Part shown: positions 11,611-25,503 of the stretch, piece after piece
How positions within the stretch are numbered: position 1 is the first letter of the stretch
Layout of the letters: the number at the start of each line of letters is the position of its first letter
Origin: Lycocorax pyrrhopterus obiensis
Taxonomy: Eukaryota > Chordata > Aves > Passeriformes > Paradisaeidae
Assembly (NCBI GenBank): GCA_014706295.1
Contig: JACSVZ010000011.1
Location: 2,688,663 to 2,752,662 of the forward strand
Reading direction: 5' to 3'
DNA: 64,000 bases
Program-made: the position numbers and the translations under genes
Notes under the pieces: model-generated
What the model saw: the letters and a program-made list of their open reading frames with translations, nothing else
What the model was told of the DNA's origin: nothing
The model's database searches: none

Positions 11611-14600
11611 CTGCAATGATGCAGCAAATGATGCAGCAATGTAAAAATAGTGAAGATCGTGTTTCACACAGAATTCTTTACTCCCTTTTCAAAGCAATTA
11701 GATTTTTAACACAGTAGCCTATGGCTTTTAGGGCTTTTCATATCATAATTTTGGTCATGAGCTGCAGTGGGAAACACCTGCTGACTGCCATGAGCTGAAA
11801 ACAGCGATGGGCCTCTTGCAGGTTTTTGATGAGGCAAAGGGGATGACCCCATTACTCCTTAAATCAGGAGAAGCCATGGCAGAAAAAGAAATTACTGCAA
11901 GCTATTTGAGCTTAGGTTATGGCATATTTTTAATATAAACTAATGGGAACTCTACTAGCAATTGTAGCAAGATGTAACTCGCTCTGGATTTCCTACATGC
12001 AAGCTTGTTTCTTGCAGAAACTGGTGCCTTACACAGTGAGTTTATCTGGCAAGTTCCCTGTATATAAAAACATGGAGGATTTTTTTCTAAATTAACATAC
12101 AGGAAAAAGCAGAAAATTCCAGGGCTGCAGGCCAGTGGTCTGCCAAAAGAACTTGAACCATTCAGATCACAGAAGCAGCATGAGGAGCACCTTGAGTGCT
12201 CAGAAGCAATTACAACCCTCATAACTGCAGATGAAATGAAGCAAAATGTGAAAAATTTATCTTCATGTACACTTTTCTACATAACAGGACGGCCTCCATT
12301 TATCTTACTTCTTTCTCTGTTGGCCTGATTAGTTAACTGGCTTCAGGAGCAAAATATGAATGAGCTGACAAATTGTTCCCTTTGACTTTTCCACAGTCCA
12401 AGTGTAAATACCAGATTTAACATTTAATCATTTAAAACAGCAGATCTGGCTCCAAGTTAAGATGTGAATATATTACCTCAAATGTGCTGTCAGTACATAG
12501 AGAGAAGCTTTACTTTTTACATGTGCTTTAAAGGCAATACAAGCATAAATAGGTATCAGCACCTCAATTTTATCCTACACGTGACCCTACTGAATTCAGA
12601 CACAGGAAAAACACACAAACCCATTTATTGTTTAATTCATTAGAAAACACAGGGGCTTTCAAGGATAAAAAAGGAAATCCCCTCAGTGCAGGGCATAGCA
12701 GATGTACAAACATAAGCCCTACTCACCTTTACCCCCAGTTAAAGGCAATCACTCATCTGGATTTTTAAAATCCTCAGCCAATCATCACCTGCCTTTATTT
12801 TTATGAACAATCTCTGTGAGGATTCCCCGTGTACATCTCTTAATCATGTCTTTAGAGACAGGAGTTCAAATAAATCCTGATTATGTCAACAGAAAAATAA
12901 ACATCTTTGTCTCATGATAATACCAGGCAAGCAGTGGCTGCATCACTGAGTATAGGAATCACTAAAATGAAATTACCAGAGTTTGCCCAAGATGGGTTAT
13001 AGGGACACATACAAGGCATGGCTGTTTTAATGCTTTTGTGTTTAATTTTGAGACATCTCAAAAGACCTAATCAGGCAAATTTTTCAGCCCTTAAAAATTC
13101 AGATTTTTCACAGATAGTTTCAAGTGCAAGCGCAAAGCTGTTCAAAATCTTTTCTGGCTTGTGAAGATCTTTATCTTCTCTTAAGTTATGATAGACAGTT
13201 GTACAGGCTGTTACATTTAACTTTTTGATTGTGTTTCAGGCTCAGAATTATGTATAATGTTAGGCATCTAAACATTTTTAGTCAGCTGTTGATGAACATT
13301 TTCCACCTTCTCACTGATCAGTTGAACACCAAAGATGGTCACCTCCCTCCACAGGCACCTTCAGCAGGTGTGAATCCTTAGGTTTGGCATTGTCCATGAT
13401 TCCAGAAGTCTCTCTAATGCCCACAAACTCCGTTTGGCTGAATGTCGTGGTAGATTTTATTAACATACTCTCTGTGTCCTGCTGCTTGGTGATATCATCC
13501 TTTATGTATCACCCTTAACATCTGTGCTCCTGAAGAGTTAAACCTTCTCAGACTCTATTCCTGGCTCGCTAAGGATCTTTCAAAATAGGAATTTAAAAAA
13601 AGGTTGCAACCCTATTCCTCCAATCCCTCATGCATTGTCAAAAGAGCTATTAAAAATCTGTTATAGAAATCTACAGGCTCTCCTGGAATGCTCTGGAGCT
13701 ATGCCGTGAATTTAACTTACAAAGGAGACGTTCCGGTCTGATTGCTCCAGCCTGTGGTTTGCTGTATCATAAACTGAAAATTCTGTTTCTGTTTTAGACA
13801 TTTTAATCTCAACTCCCCATGAGCACTGGAAACTGGGCTGACCAGACAGATATTTTCCAGGCCTGTGTTCATTTCCTTCCAGTGTATCTTGCTTGTCCAA
13901 CTGCTTCTCTTCTTGATCTCTTGCTATTTTTGTTCGCTGAAATTCTTTTCTCTGACATTTTTAGTTTCTATCATCTGATATTAAAAAAAAAAAATAAACC
14001 ACAACATTCAAACCTGTCTCGTGCCCCCTTGTACAGTCTGACTTTTAATATTTGTGTGCAGAGCTCTGACTTCCAAAGCTGTTCAGAGGGAGACTCTTTA
14101 GAGGCAGCGAGGTCCTGCGGCCGCCCCGCCAGCCTGGGGAGCAGGAGGCTGGAGCTCCCTTCCAGCTGACCTTCCCTGCAAGAGGCTGCTATAAAATGAT
14201 TTTGTGCCCTTCTGACTCTGCCTGCCTGGCTCCAGGATCTTTTTTTGGAAATCTTTCAGGACCTGTATGGTTTGGTTTTTCTTCTTTCCTCTCAGAGTTT
14301 GTCCATCATTAGCACAGAGAGCCCGTGACCTCACTGGAGTGTTACTGGGCTGAAGCACTGAGGGCATAAACAGAGAGATGCTCTTGTTCTGGAAACAAGC
14401 AGGTCCTGTACCACCTTCCCCGAATCCATCTAATTCAGAACATATTTTTTCACAAATGTTGTCTGTTGAAAAAATTTGTACAACATTACCTATGGACTGA
14501 GACACAAAGAAAGCTGTTTCAATAAATACACGCGCACAAACACACACACGTATTCAAGATTCTTTTTTCCCTCTTCCCCAACATTTTTTGTTTTTTCTTT

Positions 14601-17600
14601 TTCTTTCTATTTTAATAAGGGCTTCCTTTTGTGCAGATCAACTTTTTATTCTGGAGCTGACAACGCAAGCCAAGAAAATTGATTTGGCAGCAAAGAGATT
14701 CCCGCGGAGCCGTGGATTCCTCCTCCTGCCCTGCCAGGCACCGCCACCACAGCCCCAGTCCAGAGGGAAACGGGCTCTGTCCCTGCCCAGGGGGCTGCTG
14801 AACTGGAGATTTGCTGTGGCACTGGCAGCCTGCCACGAGGAGAGGCCAAAACCACACACACAGATGGCGTGGGCAAAACCCAACCGCATTCCGTCGTCCT
14901 TTTCCCTTCCTATTTCCCAGGATCTCGGAGCGAGTCCCGGGCTGTGCCAGCAGCAATGCTGATTAAGGCTGACGTTCCAAACTGAGCGCACAGAAGGTTC
15001 CTGGAGCCTGTGTTTTCATCATCAGACATGGGCACTTCCACTTGCCTCGGCTGTCTCAGACTTCCCCGAGAGCTGAACAAAGTCAGCTCTCTTAAAACCA
15101 GATTGCTCTGACAGCCAGGGGCTGGTTCTCTAAATGAAAATGCAGTGTACTTCCTCATATTTGTATTTTACACGTCCAGATTTATGTCTGGAAAGCAATT
15201 TACAGTGCAGACAACTTTTGAATTACTTCTGCTCATCAGTGATTCAGTAAATAGGGTTGTTGATTATAAAATCAGGGTTCTGTTTATCAGACTTTTCCAA
15301 TGACAAACCCTAATTCAGTCAAGAACTGGATTTAAGGTCACACTCAAAAGCCTTGATCACTAAATGATCCTACCCATAAAGTGAAAATGCTAAATAAGAT
15401 TAAAAGCACTACTGAAACAATAATGTAATTTTAAAGACTATTGTGGAAAAAAATTGGTCAAATTACAAATTTGGCATTTTGCAGGAAGTTTTGATTTTTC
15501 TTTCTTTAAAAAGAATTCCCCCACCTCAATATATGCACCAATCTTCTGTAAATACAATCAGCGAGGAAAATCCATTAATTATAAATTCTATATCAAAATA
15601 TCAATACCATCATAACCTCAAAAGATTAGGGTTTTTAATTATTTCACAAAAATATTGTAGTTTTTACTGTCTAAATCTAGTTTTCTATACCAAAATTGCT
15701 TTTTTCTTTGTGCTGCTATGAAACAATTTCATACTTATGTTTTGAATATAAACGAATTACAAATTTAAACAAAACAGATATTTAGGAATGAAAGTTTTTT
15801 GAAATAAGACACTTCAAAATTAGCTTTTTAAGGCATTTTCCATATCCGTCAGCATTTTATAAAATGCTTTCTTACTTAAATGGTTACTGTAATTGCTTAG
15901 AGATTCTTAAGGAAAAATTTAGTCAAGCATTATTTTGACAGGAATGGACAGGAAAAGTGGTGTTCTGAGCAGCTTCTGAAGACAGCTTTCAAAAGGGTTT
16001 TTTACTCTACCAGGAAATGTTTCACAGGGAAAAAGCTTCCCAGGGAGAAATACATCTTTTTGAAAGTATAGTTAGACTGCAAAATAGTACCCTGGGGCAA
16101 AGGCAGAAGTTGCAATCCGTATGAGGAGCATTCAACAGTTGGAGTGGGAAACAAAATATCCTGGAATACCAGAATGATGGAAAACACATTGCTCTCCACA
16201 TCTGATCTCTCTCTTCCTGCTTGCGTTTTCCCTTTTATATATATTGCCTTTTCTAGCATCTAAATCTGATTGCAATGCTTCATCCTGGTGGGGAATTACA
16301 GATGCAGGGAAATCATGCAGAGAAGCAAAAAGACAAATAACTGTCTTTTTAATTTAACCTGCACCTCAAAAAAGTGCTGCTGCACATCTAAAATTCTGAT
16401 GTAAACAACTCTTAATGCTTGGACTGTGGTAATGTACAGGCTTAGTGATTTTTAAATGTCTTTAAAATCTTCCAGGGGGTTAAATCTGTGAAGCTCTCCA
16501 GCTCCAGGTAGTGGATTTTTAAAAGAAAAAGACATGGTATTGTTTGAATTTCACTTGACATGTAATTTGGTCTATAATTTAAGATATCAGGCTGTAATTT
16601 GCTGCAGGAAGCACCACGTAGGCCTGGTGTTATAACATGTCACCTCAGGAAAAAAGCCATAAAGAACTATGGCTTTTCAAATATTTGGTCATATTTCTTT
16701 ATAAATATCAGAAATAGTATGAAAATGTTTTCCAGCCCACAGCTATTTGTTTGACATTTCCCACGATGAATATGTTCTATTTTATATCAGTACAGCTGGA
16801 ATCTACCTTGATAATGATATCACCTGAGAGCCTTTCCTCACTCACCCAGGTCCATAGTTAATAGGCAGCTGAGATCATAGAAATTTTATGATATAATGCA
16901 ATAGATAATCAAACCTGGTGAAATTACCAGCATTGGAAATTAACTCCACCTTTATAGCAGAGACTCTTGAGGTTAAAAAATGAAGCAGAATGCCATGTAA
17001 TGGAGAAACATAAATCTCTCACACACTAAAAATGCATATGAAAAATGTCTTTAAGATGCTTTTATATTCATCTAAAATGAAAGCAAACAAAGTAATACAT
17101 TTTCTACAGAGGCTGAACATATTAATTTCCCTGAGAATGCTAAATTTATCTCTAACCTGTTTTCTCCACATGTGCTGGTTGATGTGAATTGGAAAAAACC
17201 GAGCAATCCTCTGCACCAGCGCTTTTGTGGTCCCAAGCCAAGAAAGGCAAGGCAGGATTCTCTCCTTCTCTGTTCCCAAGGAAAAAAAAGAGTATGAGGT
17301 ACATCAACGTAAAATGTAGAGAATGAACACTCTAAATAAGAGTATGTTTGTCAAGACCTGGAAAGTCAATGTTGGAAGGAAGCCACTTTCTGTGCTAAAT
17401 GGTGGGATGAGGAATGTGTAGGAATTAGCAAAGCACAAGAAAGATTTAACTTTAGAAAGCTTCAGATTGCCTTGCTCTGTTCCTGAGCCGGTGAAACTCT
17501 TCAGCTTCACAGCTAAAACCCACCCTAAACTCCCCCTCTCCTCATAAAAGCACATTTAGCTTCCTTGTGACAATCCACCTCCATGATCTTTTGGGTATGA

Positions 17601-17707
17601 GGAAAACCTTTTCCGGACAAATCTCCCCTGGGACTGAGGTTCCAGCCACAGCTCTTCTACCAGCAGCCCTCCAGTTCCTCCCCAGGGCCAGTTTCCAAGG
17701 GAAATCT
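11611..17707. other. Long gene-free AT-rich stretch with one GC-rich patch
   Basis: Six kilobases hold no recognisable gene or repeat. Two GC-rich patches stand out, at 14100-14165 (containing GCGGCCGC) and at 14690-14960, with about a dozen CpGs in 250 bases. They could be a small regulatory element. 15400-15860 is very AT-rich. Several poly-A runs occur, for example at about 13981-13993. Confidence 0.45.
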
Positions 17708-17942
17708 TTTCGGATTAGGGTGGAGATCAGGGAAAGGTTCTGCTTCCCCCAGAGGTGCTGGGCACTGCCCAGGCTCCCCAGGGAATGGGCACGGCCCCGA
17801 GGCTGCCAGAGCTCCAGGAGCGTTTGGACAGCGCTGCCAGGGATGCACAGGGTGGGGTTGGTGGGGTGTCTGGGCAGGGACAGGGGCTGGATTCGATCCT
17901 GGTGGGTCTGTTCCAACCCAGAACATTCCATGATTCCATGAT
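17708..17942 (+). mobile_element. CR1 LINE 3' fragment (group C)
   Basis: This plus-strand copy starts near GGATTAGGGTGGAGATCAGG, goes through CCCCAGGGAATGGGCACGGC, and ends in GGTCTGTTCCAACCCAGAAC followed by ATTCCATGATTCCATGAT, the CR1 3' tail. The stretch around GAGCGTTTGGACAGCGCTGC is the reverse complement of the one at about 29935-29960, so it belongs to the same subfamily as the element at 29810. It is 5'-truncated. Confidence 0.9.
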
Positions 17943-18502
17943 CTATAATGGTCCCTTCTAGGAGGACAGTGGTTGACAGCAAGAAGCAGAGCATGGAGAG
18001 CTTTAGCCCCACATCTTTCCACTTATAAAAAAATGAACCAGATGCAGTGGGATGGAAAGTAGGATTAAGGCTATCTGTAAACAACTTTGTCTGAAGGTGT
18101 TCTGTAGGCAACCAAATTTACACGGAATGTCCCAGAAGAGAGGCAGATTTTGCATCGGTCAGACCTAAGACCTCCACAGAAATATCACAGCAGGCAGTTC
18201 TGCAGATCCTGGTCTATGCTGGACTTCGACCATATTAAATCAAAGCTGATCAGTAACAGGGAAAGCTAAGGATTAATTAAGGATTAATGAGGAATGTTGA
18301 ATTAGCAAAGCAGAAGAAAAATATTAAGACTGAAAATAAAGTTAGGTCAACTCAAACTTCAGGAATATTAAAATATAACCATGTTAGTCTATATATTGTG
18401 AAGCAAATTCCATCTGAAATAGGAAACAGCATTAAAGAAGACTGGTCTTACTCTATTATATTTCCTTTAAAGTGTAAGAGAAAAGTGAATTGATTTTAAA
18501 GA
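17943..18502. other. Unannotated DNA between two CR1 copies
   Basis: AT-rich. An 11-base direct duplication TAAGGATTAAT lies near 18267-18289. I see nothing else. Confidence 0.45.
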
Positions 18503-18760
18503 ATCCCAGGACGGGTGAGGCTGGAAGGGCCCCCAGGGGCTCCTCTGGTGCCACCTCCCTGCTCCAGCAGGGCCATCCCAGAGCACAGGGCACAGCAGTG
18601 TGTCCATGGGGCTCTGCAATATCCCCAGGGAGGAGCCTGCACAGCCTCTCTGCACAATCTGCTCAGGGCTGGGCACTGCCCAGGGCAGAAGTTCTGCCTC
18701 CTGTGCAGGGGCAGCTCTCTGGGATCAGTTCCTGCCCATGGCCTTTTATCCGATTTCTAG
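18503..18760 (-). mobile_element. CR1 LINE 3' fragment (group D)
   Basis: It starts on the plus strand with ATCCCAGGACGGGTGAGGCT and runs through CAGGGCACAGCAGTGTGTCC. From 18505 to 18722 it aligns without gaps to 44373-44590 and differs at only two positions by direct reading. It diverges after GCAGCTCTCTGG and is lost near 18760, so it is a shorter, 5'-truncated sister of the 44366 copy. Such similarity suggests a recently active subfamily or a sequence under concerted change. Confidence 0.88.
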
Positions 18761-21700
18761 GGAATAAGAGAGAGAGAGCAGAGCCTGGTCCATCTCTGAC
18801 ACCTCCCTTCAGTTGCCTTTTACACTCATATTCATTATAAATATTACAAACTTAGAAACTTTTAACTTATAAACTAGCATTAGTTTAAAAAAATCTTAAG
18901 CTTATAAACTTACATTACTTTAATGGCATTAAGGTGGGTAAACGAAAGAGTTACAACTGTGAAGAAGTACAAGGAATTTTATGAAGTTCCTTTTTTTGTG
19001 GGGCTCTGTGTGCAGGAGGGCTCATGGGCAGTGTGTGTGCTCACAGAGCTGCTCTGGAGGAGCCAGAGCAGCCTGGCCTTCAACCATGGAGCCAGCGCTG
19101 GACAGAACGTGCTTTGCTGTCACTGCCAGCACATGCAGGGTCCCACAGCCCCTCTCCAGAGGTCTGAAGGACAAGCCATGCCAGGCCGTTCCACTGGAGG
19201 TGCCTTCAGGTGCAGCACTGTCTGCAGGAGAGGCCCAGGAGGAGTTCTGAGCAGCAGCACAACCGGATAACATCCGAAGGAGTGCTGGGATCCGTCTGCC
19301 AGCGCTCACCCTGTGATTTCCCTGCCGAGGTGTGAACTGCACAGGAGGGGGCTGAAGTCCTCTCCAAACATTTGGTTGTTCTCAGTAGCAGCTGAACGCG
19401 CTGTTGACACAGCACCAAGGTTAATAATTCCTGCTTTTTATGAGTGCTTCCACTCCTAACCTTCTACCTCTATTTTCTTTCCCCATTCTGGCAGTAAAAT
19501 AGAACACAGATGGAACAAAGAGTGATACCAGCTAATTTTAGTCTTAAGTGGGCATTTTCCCACAGTCTTCAGAATATCTAGGATTTAATAGCCAAGCAAA
19601 TATGAAATACATTTTAAATTAATTAAAGCCTGTCCTTCCAATGAATCAATTTGAAAACTTTGGGAAAGATGGAATTAAGCCTTGCTTTCTGAGATGAAAA
19701 GATGGCCAATCTGAATGTCTCACAAAAAAAAAAGCTCTTTTAATTTCTTCCAGCTTAGATGGTTGAAAAGTAACTCCCATTCTACAAGCTGTCTCTTGGC
19801 CTTAAAGAACTATGAAAGTTCAACATTAATCAGGCAACATGGAAGTCTGCTTGAGAGGAGCTTGAGAGGACAGCAAGCTGATTATTTTAGAAATTTTCTC
19901 ATCTCTGCAAGAACTCCATTTTCAAAATGAAAATGAACACAGATGATCAAATATTTTTACACGCATAAAATCCCAGTGAACTGCCAAGAGGATTTTATTC
20001 ATGTAATACAATGATTTATTGTCTCCCATATTGAATGTGTGCTCTAAACCAGGGACTGTGGTGGCAAAAAAGGCAATTTGGGCTCCATATATAGGAATTA
20101 TTTTGTATCTGTGTGCCTATTTTTGCCTATATAAAAAAACTCACACCAAATAACCAAATTTGGGGCTCAAGCAATTTAGTGCATTCTTTCAAAGCAATGT
20201 AAACTTTAGAAACTTTTTTTTTTTCCCCCAAACATATGTGACTAAACCCAAAACTCTCCTTAGGAATGACGTAATGCCACAGTCAAAATCTTGACACTGG
20301 GGAGAACAAATGGCTGCAGAAAGAGATCCAGCCCTGATCAAGTGTTTCACGGCAGAATGGCTGTCAGTGACTCGAAAGAGCAGCAACATCTGGTGCTCAT
20401 TAAAAGAAAATTGTTCATCCCCAGTCCTGGTAATTCAAGCAAACAAACAGCACTTTGGTCATTGCTTTACTTTGGTTAAAGACTGGATTATTAAGCACAC
20501 CCTACACTCTTTACCCAGACCAGACCCGGGCTCTGGGCTGCTGAGACCCCACAAATAACCACCCCTCCCCAGGATTCTCCAAGCCCAGCTGTGTTATCTT
20601 GAAGCAGCAAGGCTTAGAAAATTCATTTTTACTGCTCTTATCGGCTGGAATTAAAAAGTCAATCCCAAATTAGCTAATTTTGGTGATGATAAGAAAATTT
20701 CAAAACAAGTTTATTTCAACCTGCCCCAAAATAATTTGAAAAACCCTCTTTTAACTTTTCTGTGTGCTGGAGTCAAATTACATTTCTCAGTCTCTAATAA
20801 AATGTGCACTTGGTCCTAAGCATGTACTCTTTATTTATTACTGCCTGGCAGCCTCAGGGCCATTAATTTGCTCGTGTGCAATTGGTGTGTGTGATACACA
20901 ACATCATTGTATTCTGAGCATGGGACAGCCTGGCCCTGAAGTCTTATTCCTTCAAGAGCATGCAATTATGGAGTATGATTAAATTACTTTGTAATTTATT
21001 AGAGGACTTATAAAGCCAGCAAGCATTGAAAAGGTATGAGCCCAGCATTCTTCCACAGTGACCTGTGCTTTTCCCATTTTCCCCCGGTGCACATCCATAT
21101 GCACACAGCAAACAGGGGTTTGTGCTATGTTAAAAAGTATTTTTATTGAGAGAGGAACACTACCAATGCTAAAATGCCACTACAGATTATTTATTTGTAC
21201 AAAATATAATCGGCACCAACCCAAAACTCCCAGGACTCTTATCCATGACTATACTTTTTAAAAATACTGTGTCAGCAGACTCTGATGAACAGAACTTTCT
21301 TATCACTCTTGGCAGGCTTTCATTCACAGCACGAGATAAGAAAAAAGGAGCTTTATTATAAGTGTTTCAAACTGTGGTTTATACAAACTCCCTCCCCTAG
21401 TTCTATTTATTCTATTACCAAGTGAAAAAGTGAGGAGACTGTAAATAAAACTGAATTGTGCTCTTCTGATCTCTCACCTCAGCTTGTTAAAAAGGTGATA
21501 CAATAACAAATGAAGTATTAATTTGTGTTCCTTTACAATTTCTGCTTTGCTCCAATTCATCTGCATAAACCTAAAGTAGAATTTAGTTCTAATTCCTACA
21601 TGCCTCTACACCCTCACACTGTATAACAGATCTGATTAATGTGAACACCCTTTATCAGCCAAGAAACTTTCCCAAAAACAAGAATATTTGATTCAGCACA

Positions 21701-24261
21701 GGTTTTCCTATTGTCACAAGCAAGAATATCTGCCTTTTTTTTTTTCTTTTTTTCCAAAAATTGTAATAGGAAATAAGAGCAATATCAGAGAAAAAAGGAA
21801 ATGGAATGTGTATTAATGAGAATTAGACAGCTCTCATTTCCTCAGGGTAGAACTTTCTAAGGCTTAAATTTCCTTCCCTAAATAAGTAAAGTGTTAGTCC
21901 TGCCTGGTGCTAACTGCAGAATGATTTAAACAGATGCAGAAGATGAAGACTCATCTTCTGTCAAAAGTGGAAGGGTTCATCCCTATAATTATTGGCTTTG
22001 GGAAGCTTCCAACCAGATGGATAACTTCGAGCACAAATTATTGATCCACTTTGCTACTTAAGCAGGAACTTAAATGCTTGCTTAATTATTTTGAATTATG
22101 TCTGTAAAAAGGCAAACAAGATGCAAAGGCAGCCTGACGGTGCAAGGCCTTGTTTTCTATATCTGGACAGCTCAAATACCACCATCTGTTGCTTTCCCCA
22201 AAACAATCCAAAGTAATAAAGACACCCTGCCTATTCTGATTATGTGTGAGTCATGTTTTGAGGAAATATCAGAGAAATGTGGGCAGCAGCAATGTGTCAG
22301 TTATAATGAGCCTCCTCTAGAACAACTTTGTTCAAAGTGAAAATGAAACTCATTCACAAGTTCTTGAAACTCGGGGATGCAAACACATGGAGACCAAGAG
22401 GTTGATTATACTTGTAGTCGACCTTCAAACAAAACTAGTTCAAATTAGTTCAAATAACATGTTTCAACCAAAAATGTGTCTTCTAATATAATTTTAAATT
22501 TTAGCTCAGGCTTTCTAAAATATATAAATATTGGAGGTTTTAGATAATTTTTCAAAGCAAGGCATTTATTATGCAATCACTGGGATGCAGTGGGTTTCTG
22601 GTTTGTTCTCCTACCTTGTTTCTACACCAGATTTAGAGCTTTAAGGAATTGCTTTATCATGGACACCAGCTGCAGATGTATCAGACAAATATAATTAAAT
22701 ATGAAGCACACACAGTGTTTCAAATGTCCCTGAAGACTCTTTTCTCAGTCCAGTTTTTGCAGCATTACCTGTTGATATTAAACAAATATTCCAGGCTTCT
22801 GTCTCTTGTTTCAGTATGAATTCTTCCACCGGATGAGGAACATCCTGCAAATCCAGAAGATCAAAGGCAGCAGTTAGGACAGCACATGATTTCAGGGCAG
22901 TTGTCCCCCTGAACTGGAGCTTGGTAAGGCTAAAGGTACCTCACTGCTTCCTGCTTCTGCATCAACTCTTGATTTTTTAATCAATCTGGTTTTTACTCCC
23001 AGACCTAATGGTCTCTTTTCCCTTTTGGCTGCTGCTGAACAGGAAGAAATCCACCCTTACCTCACATCTTTTTCTCGTTTCAAAGCAGAAAATGCAGAGT
23101 CCATCATTTGGAATTTACTAATTCCTCCACTGAACAGGGCTTTGCCTTTCTCCATTGGCATTTGTCTGCTTCCTCCTCCTTTTCCATCCCTCCTGCTGCC
23201 TCTCTTTTTTTTCAAAGAGCACAGATACACACATGCCCAAGTGTCCTGAAGCTGTGTCTGCATCCACTGTGACTCACATAAACCCTTCTCCCATTACATA
23301 TATTTCAAATTTTAATTTAACAGGCTAAAAGGTTGCCTACAACACACAGAATATATTTTTACCAGCTAAATATTTGAAGATTATGATGATATAATGTTGT
23401 GTCTATAAACTACTCCTCGTCAGAAGTAGAAATGAAAGCCGTACTCACTTCAGTTAAACTACTTAATTTGGACATACAAAAAGGATAAATGATTAAATAT
23501 TAGTATGTGCACTTTGAGGGGCCTCTTAGGGATGTTACAGTTCCCAAGTTTCCTTCTTGTCTAAAATAGGATTTACAAGTTTTTAATAGAATTTAGATGG
23601 GTTTAAAATCTCCATATATGAGTTGTACTTTTACCGATTTATTGCATGAATTTCCTGTTGAATTTTTATGTGACACTTGATCTCCCCTGAGGGACCTGTT
23701 CAGTTCTGATTGGATAACGCAAATTTCCAATGGAGATTGAACACAAATGAGTATGAAATTGATTTATTATAATAAGGGAAATTGAGGTCTGAGGTCCTGC
23801 TTCTCTTTTCTTTTCTCCCCCAGCCAACCCAAGACTGCCAAATGAAGGGTTTTTTGTAATAGTTTGCCAACAAAGAACAAAGAAAATTAAGAGCACATTT
23901 CTCAATTACACATTGGAAATTAGATAAAATATTGTTCCAAACTTGTTTGACTTTATGTGCACGAGAGAGTTGTTGGAATAGTTTAACACGGTTATAATCA
24001 CATCACTGTGGAGCCAGTGTATTGTCTTACATGATTTCTGCAGAATTCAGACTCATTATCAATTTAACGGGAAACAGCCTTTGTCAAAATCCTGCGTTCA
24101 TGTCTTCGCCATTAATTCTAAACTCGTGACTCGGGGCACTGCTGTAAATGGAGATGATGGACTGCAGTAAAGGGTATTTGGTGTCACTCACAGGTGCAGC
24201 CTCATGGGCACACAGAGCTTCACCCACAAAATATCAGCTTTGGCTATGCTGAAGCAATCCC
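18761..24261. other. Long gene-free stretch
   Basis: No gene is recognised. 18950-19400 has raised GC content with overlapping short frames but no family signature. 20810-21030 has several TAAT-type homeobox-like cores and could be a conserved non-coding element. 19845-19870 carries an 11-base tandem duplication (GCTTGAGAGGA). Confidence 0.45.
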
Positions 24262-24650
24262 TGTTGGGGTGCACTGTGTGCTGGAAGAGAGACAGGCCCT
24301 GAGGGCCGCAGAGAGAGCCTCTTTCCTGGACCCAGAGGTGACCCTGGGAGTGCATCCAGGTCACCGGGGATGGGCTGAGAGAGGATTGTGGGTTTGTGGA
24401 CAGTGCTGGGCCTATGAGATGTGATAATTGTAGTTTGTGACCTTATAGGGTATTGTTTACCTGTTACCATAATAGGCAATGTCTGTGCACTACCCCAGGT
24501 GATTGGGAGACACTGAGGTGAATATCTTTCCTGTTTATATGATGTGATATCCTGTTGGGTGCTGGTATTTAGGGAATATTTTCCTGCGCAATAAACGCTT
24601 TGCATTTCTCCATCTTGTGTGCGGAGTCCTGCCCTTGCGTGAATACTGCA
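24262..24650 (+). mobile_element. Solo LTR of an endogenous retrovirus
   Basis: The element starts TGTTGGGGTGCAC and ends GAATACTGCA, about 389 bp, with no internal viral genes next to it. A TATA-like TTTATATGA lies at about 24534 and a polyadenylation signal AATAAA at 24590-24595, in the order expected for U3 and R. A second copy occurs in inverted orientation at 46435-46820. Flanks read AATCCC on the left and AATTCC on the right, a likely 6-bp target-site duplication with one change. A 6-bp duplication favours a class II (ERVK-like) family; this assignment is an inference. A 168-codon frame on the opposite strand is an artefact. Confidence 0.85.
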
Positions 24651-25187
24651 ATTCCAAAGGATCTGTGGTTTCCAGTGCTCCTTGATGGACACACAAAAGC
24701 TGGCTCTGCAGATACTCAGCTCCCACACAGACAGAATCACTTCTCCTGCTTGGATTTATGTGTCACACAAAATTAGAGGGCTGTGATTTGCCCCAAAAGC
24801 AATTAGGAGCAGGGAATCATTGTCAGGCATACCATGCAGTCCAGAGATGAAAGATCACTTCCAGAATGGCTGGGACATCCAGAGCCTGTTCCTTGATCCC
24901 ACAACAAAGGCTGACAAAAATCTTTCTTGAGTACAAACATTCCCTCACTAATGCAGACACACATGTGCAGGAAGTCATGCACCCTGAGACAACTGCTGCT
25001 ATTTGTGCCTCTGACAGTCCCAATATATCTTCGAAAATAGTGGAAATACCAAACGTCTCTCAGAGAGGTTTAAGCAGAAATTCCATCAGTTCCTCAGCGT
25101 TTACCATGTACTTTTTAGCTGAAGTGAATTAACAACGTGAAACATTCAATGTCATGGGAAGGGCTGGGCTTCTACCCTGTTGTGTAG
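24651..25187. other. Unannotated DNA
   Basis: I see no recognisable element between the LTR and the next CR1 copy. Confidence 0.45.
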
Positions 25188-25503
25188 GGAAGGAGCTGAC
25201 AAAAAAGATGGAGAGAGAATGTTTGCAAGGGCTGGAGGGCCAGGACACAAGGAATGGCTTCCCAGTGCCAGAGGGCAGGGCTGGATGGGGTCTTGGGCAG
25301 GAATTGTTCCCTGGGAGGGTGGGCAGGCCCTGGCACAGGGTGCCCAGAGCGGCTGTGGCTGCCCCTGGATCCCTGGCAGTGCCCAAGGCCAGGTTGGACG
25401 CTGGGGCTTGGAGCAGCCTGGGACAGTGGAAGGTGTCCCTGCCCATGGCAGGGGTGGCACTGGATGAGCTTTAAGGTGCCTCCCAACCCAAACCATTCCA
25501 TGG
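25188..25503 (+). mobile_element. CR1 LINE 3' fragment (group A)
   Basis: This is the only plus-strand member of group A here. It begins around AAGGAGCTGACAAAAAAGAT, an altered form of the segment that in the 1361 copy reads, in reverse, AAGGAGCTGCAGGAAAGCTG. It runs through GGCTGGAGGGCCAGGACACA and ends CAACCCAAACCATTCCATGG. The tail lacks further ATTCTATGAT units. It is 5'-truncated. Confidence 0.9.

Noticed and set aside
11016..11717. Open frames of 211 (minus) and 200 (plus) codons
   Set aside because: They lie in the group B CR1 copy and reflect its lack of stop codons, not a gene.
24234..24740. 168-codon minus-strand frame
   Set aside because: It is antisense to the solo LTR, and most of it recurs, on the plus strand, at 46435-46820.
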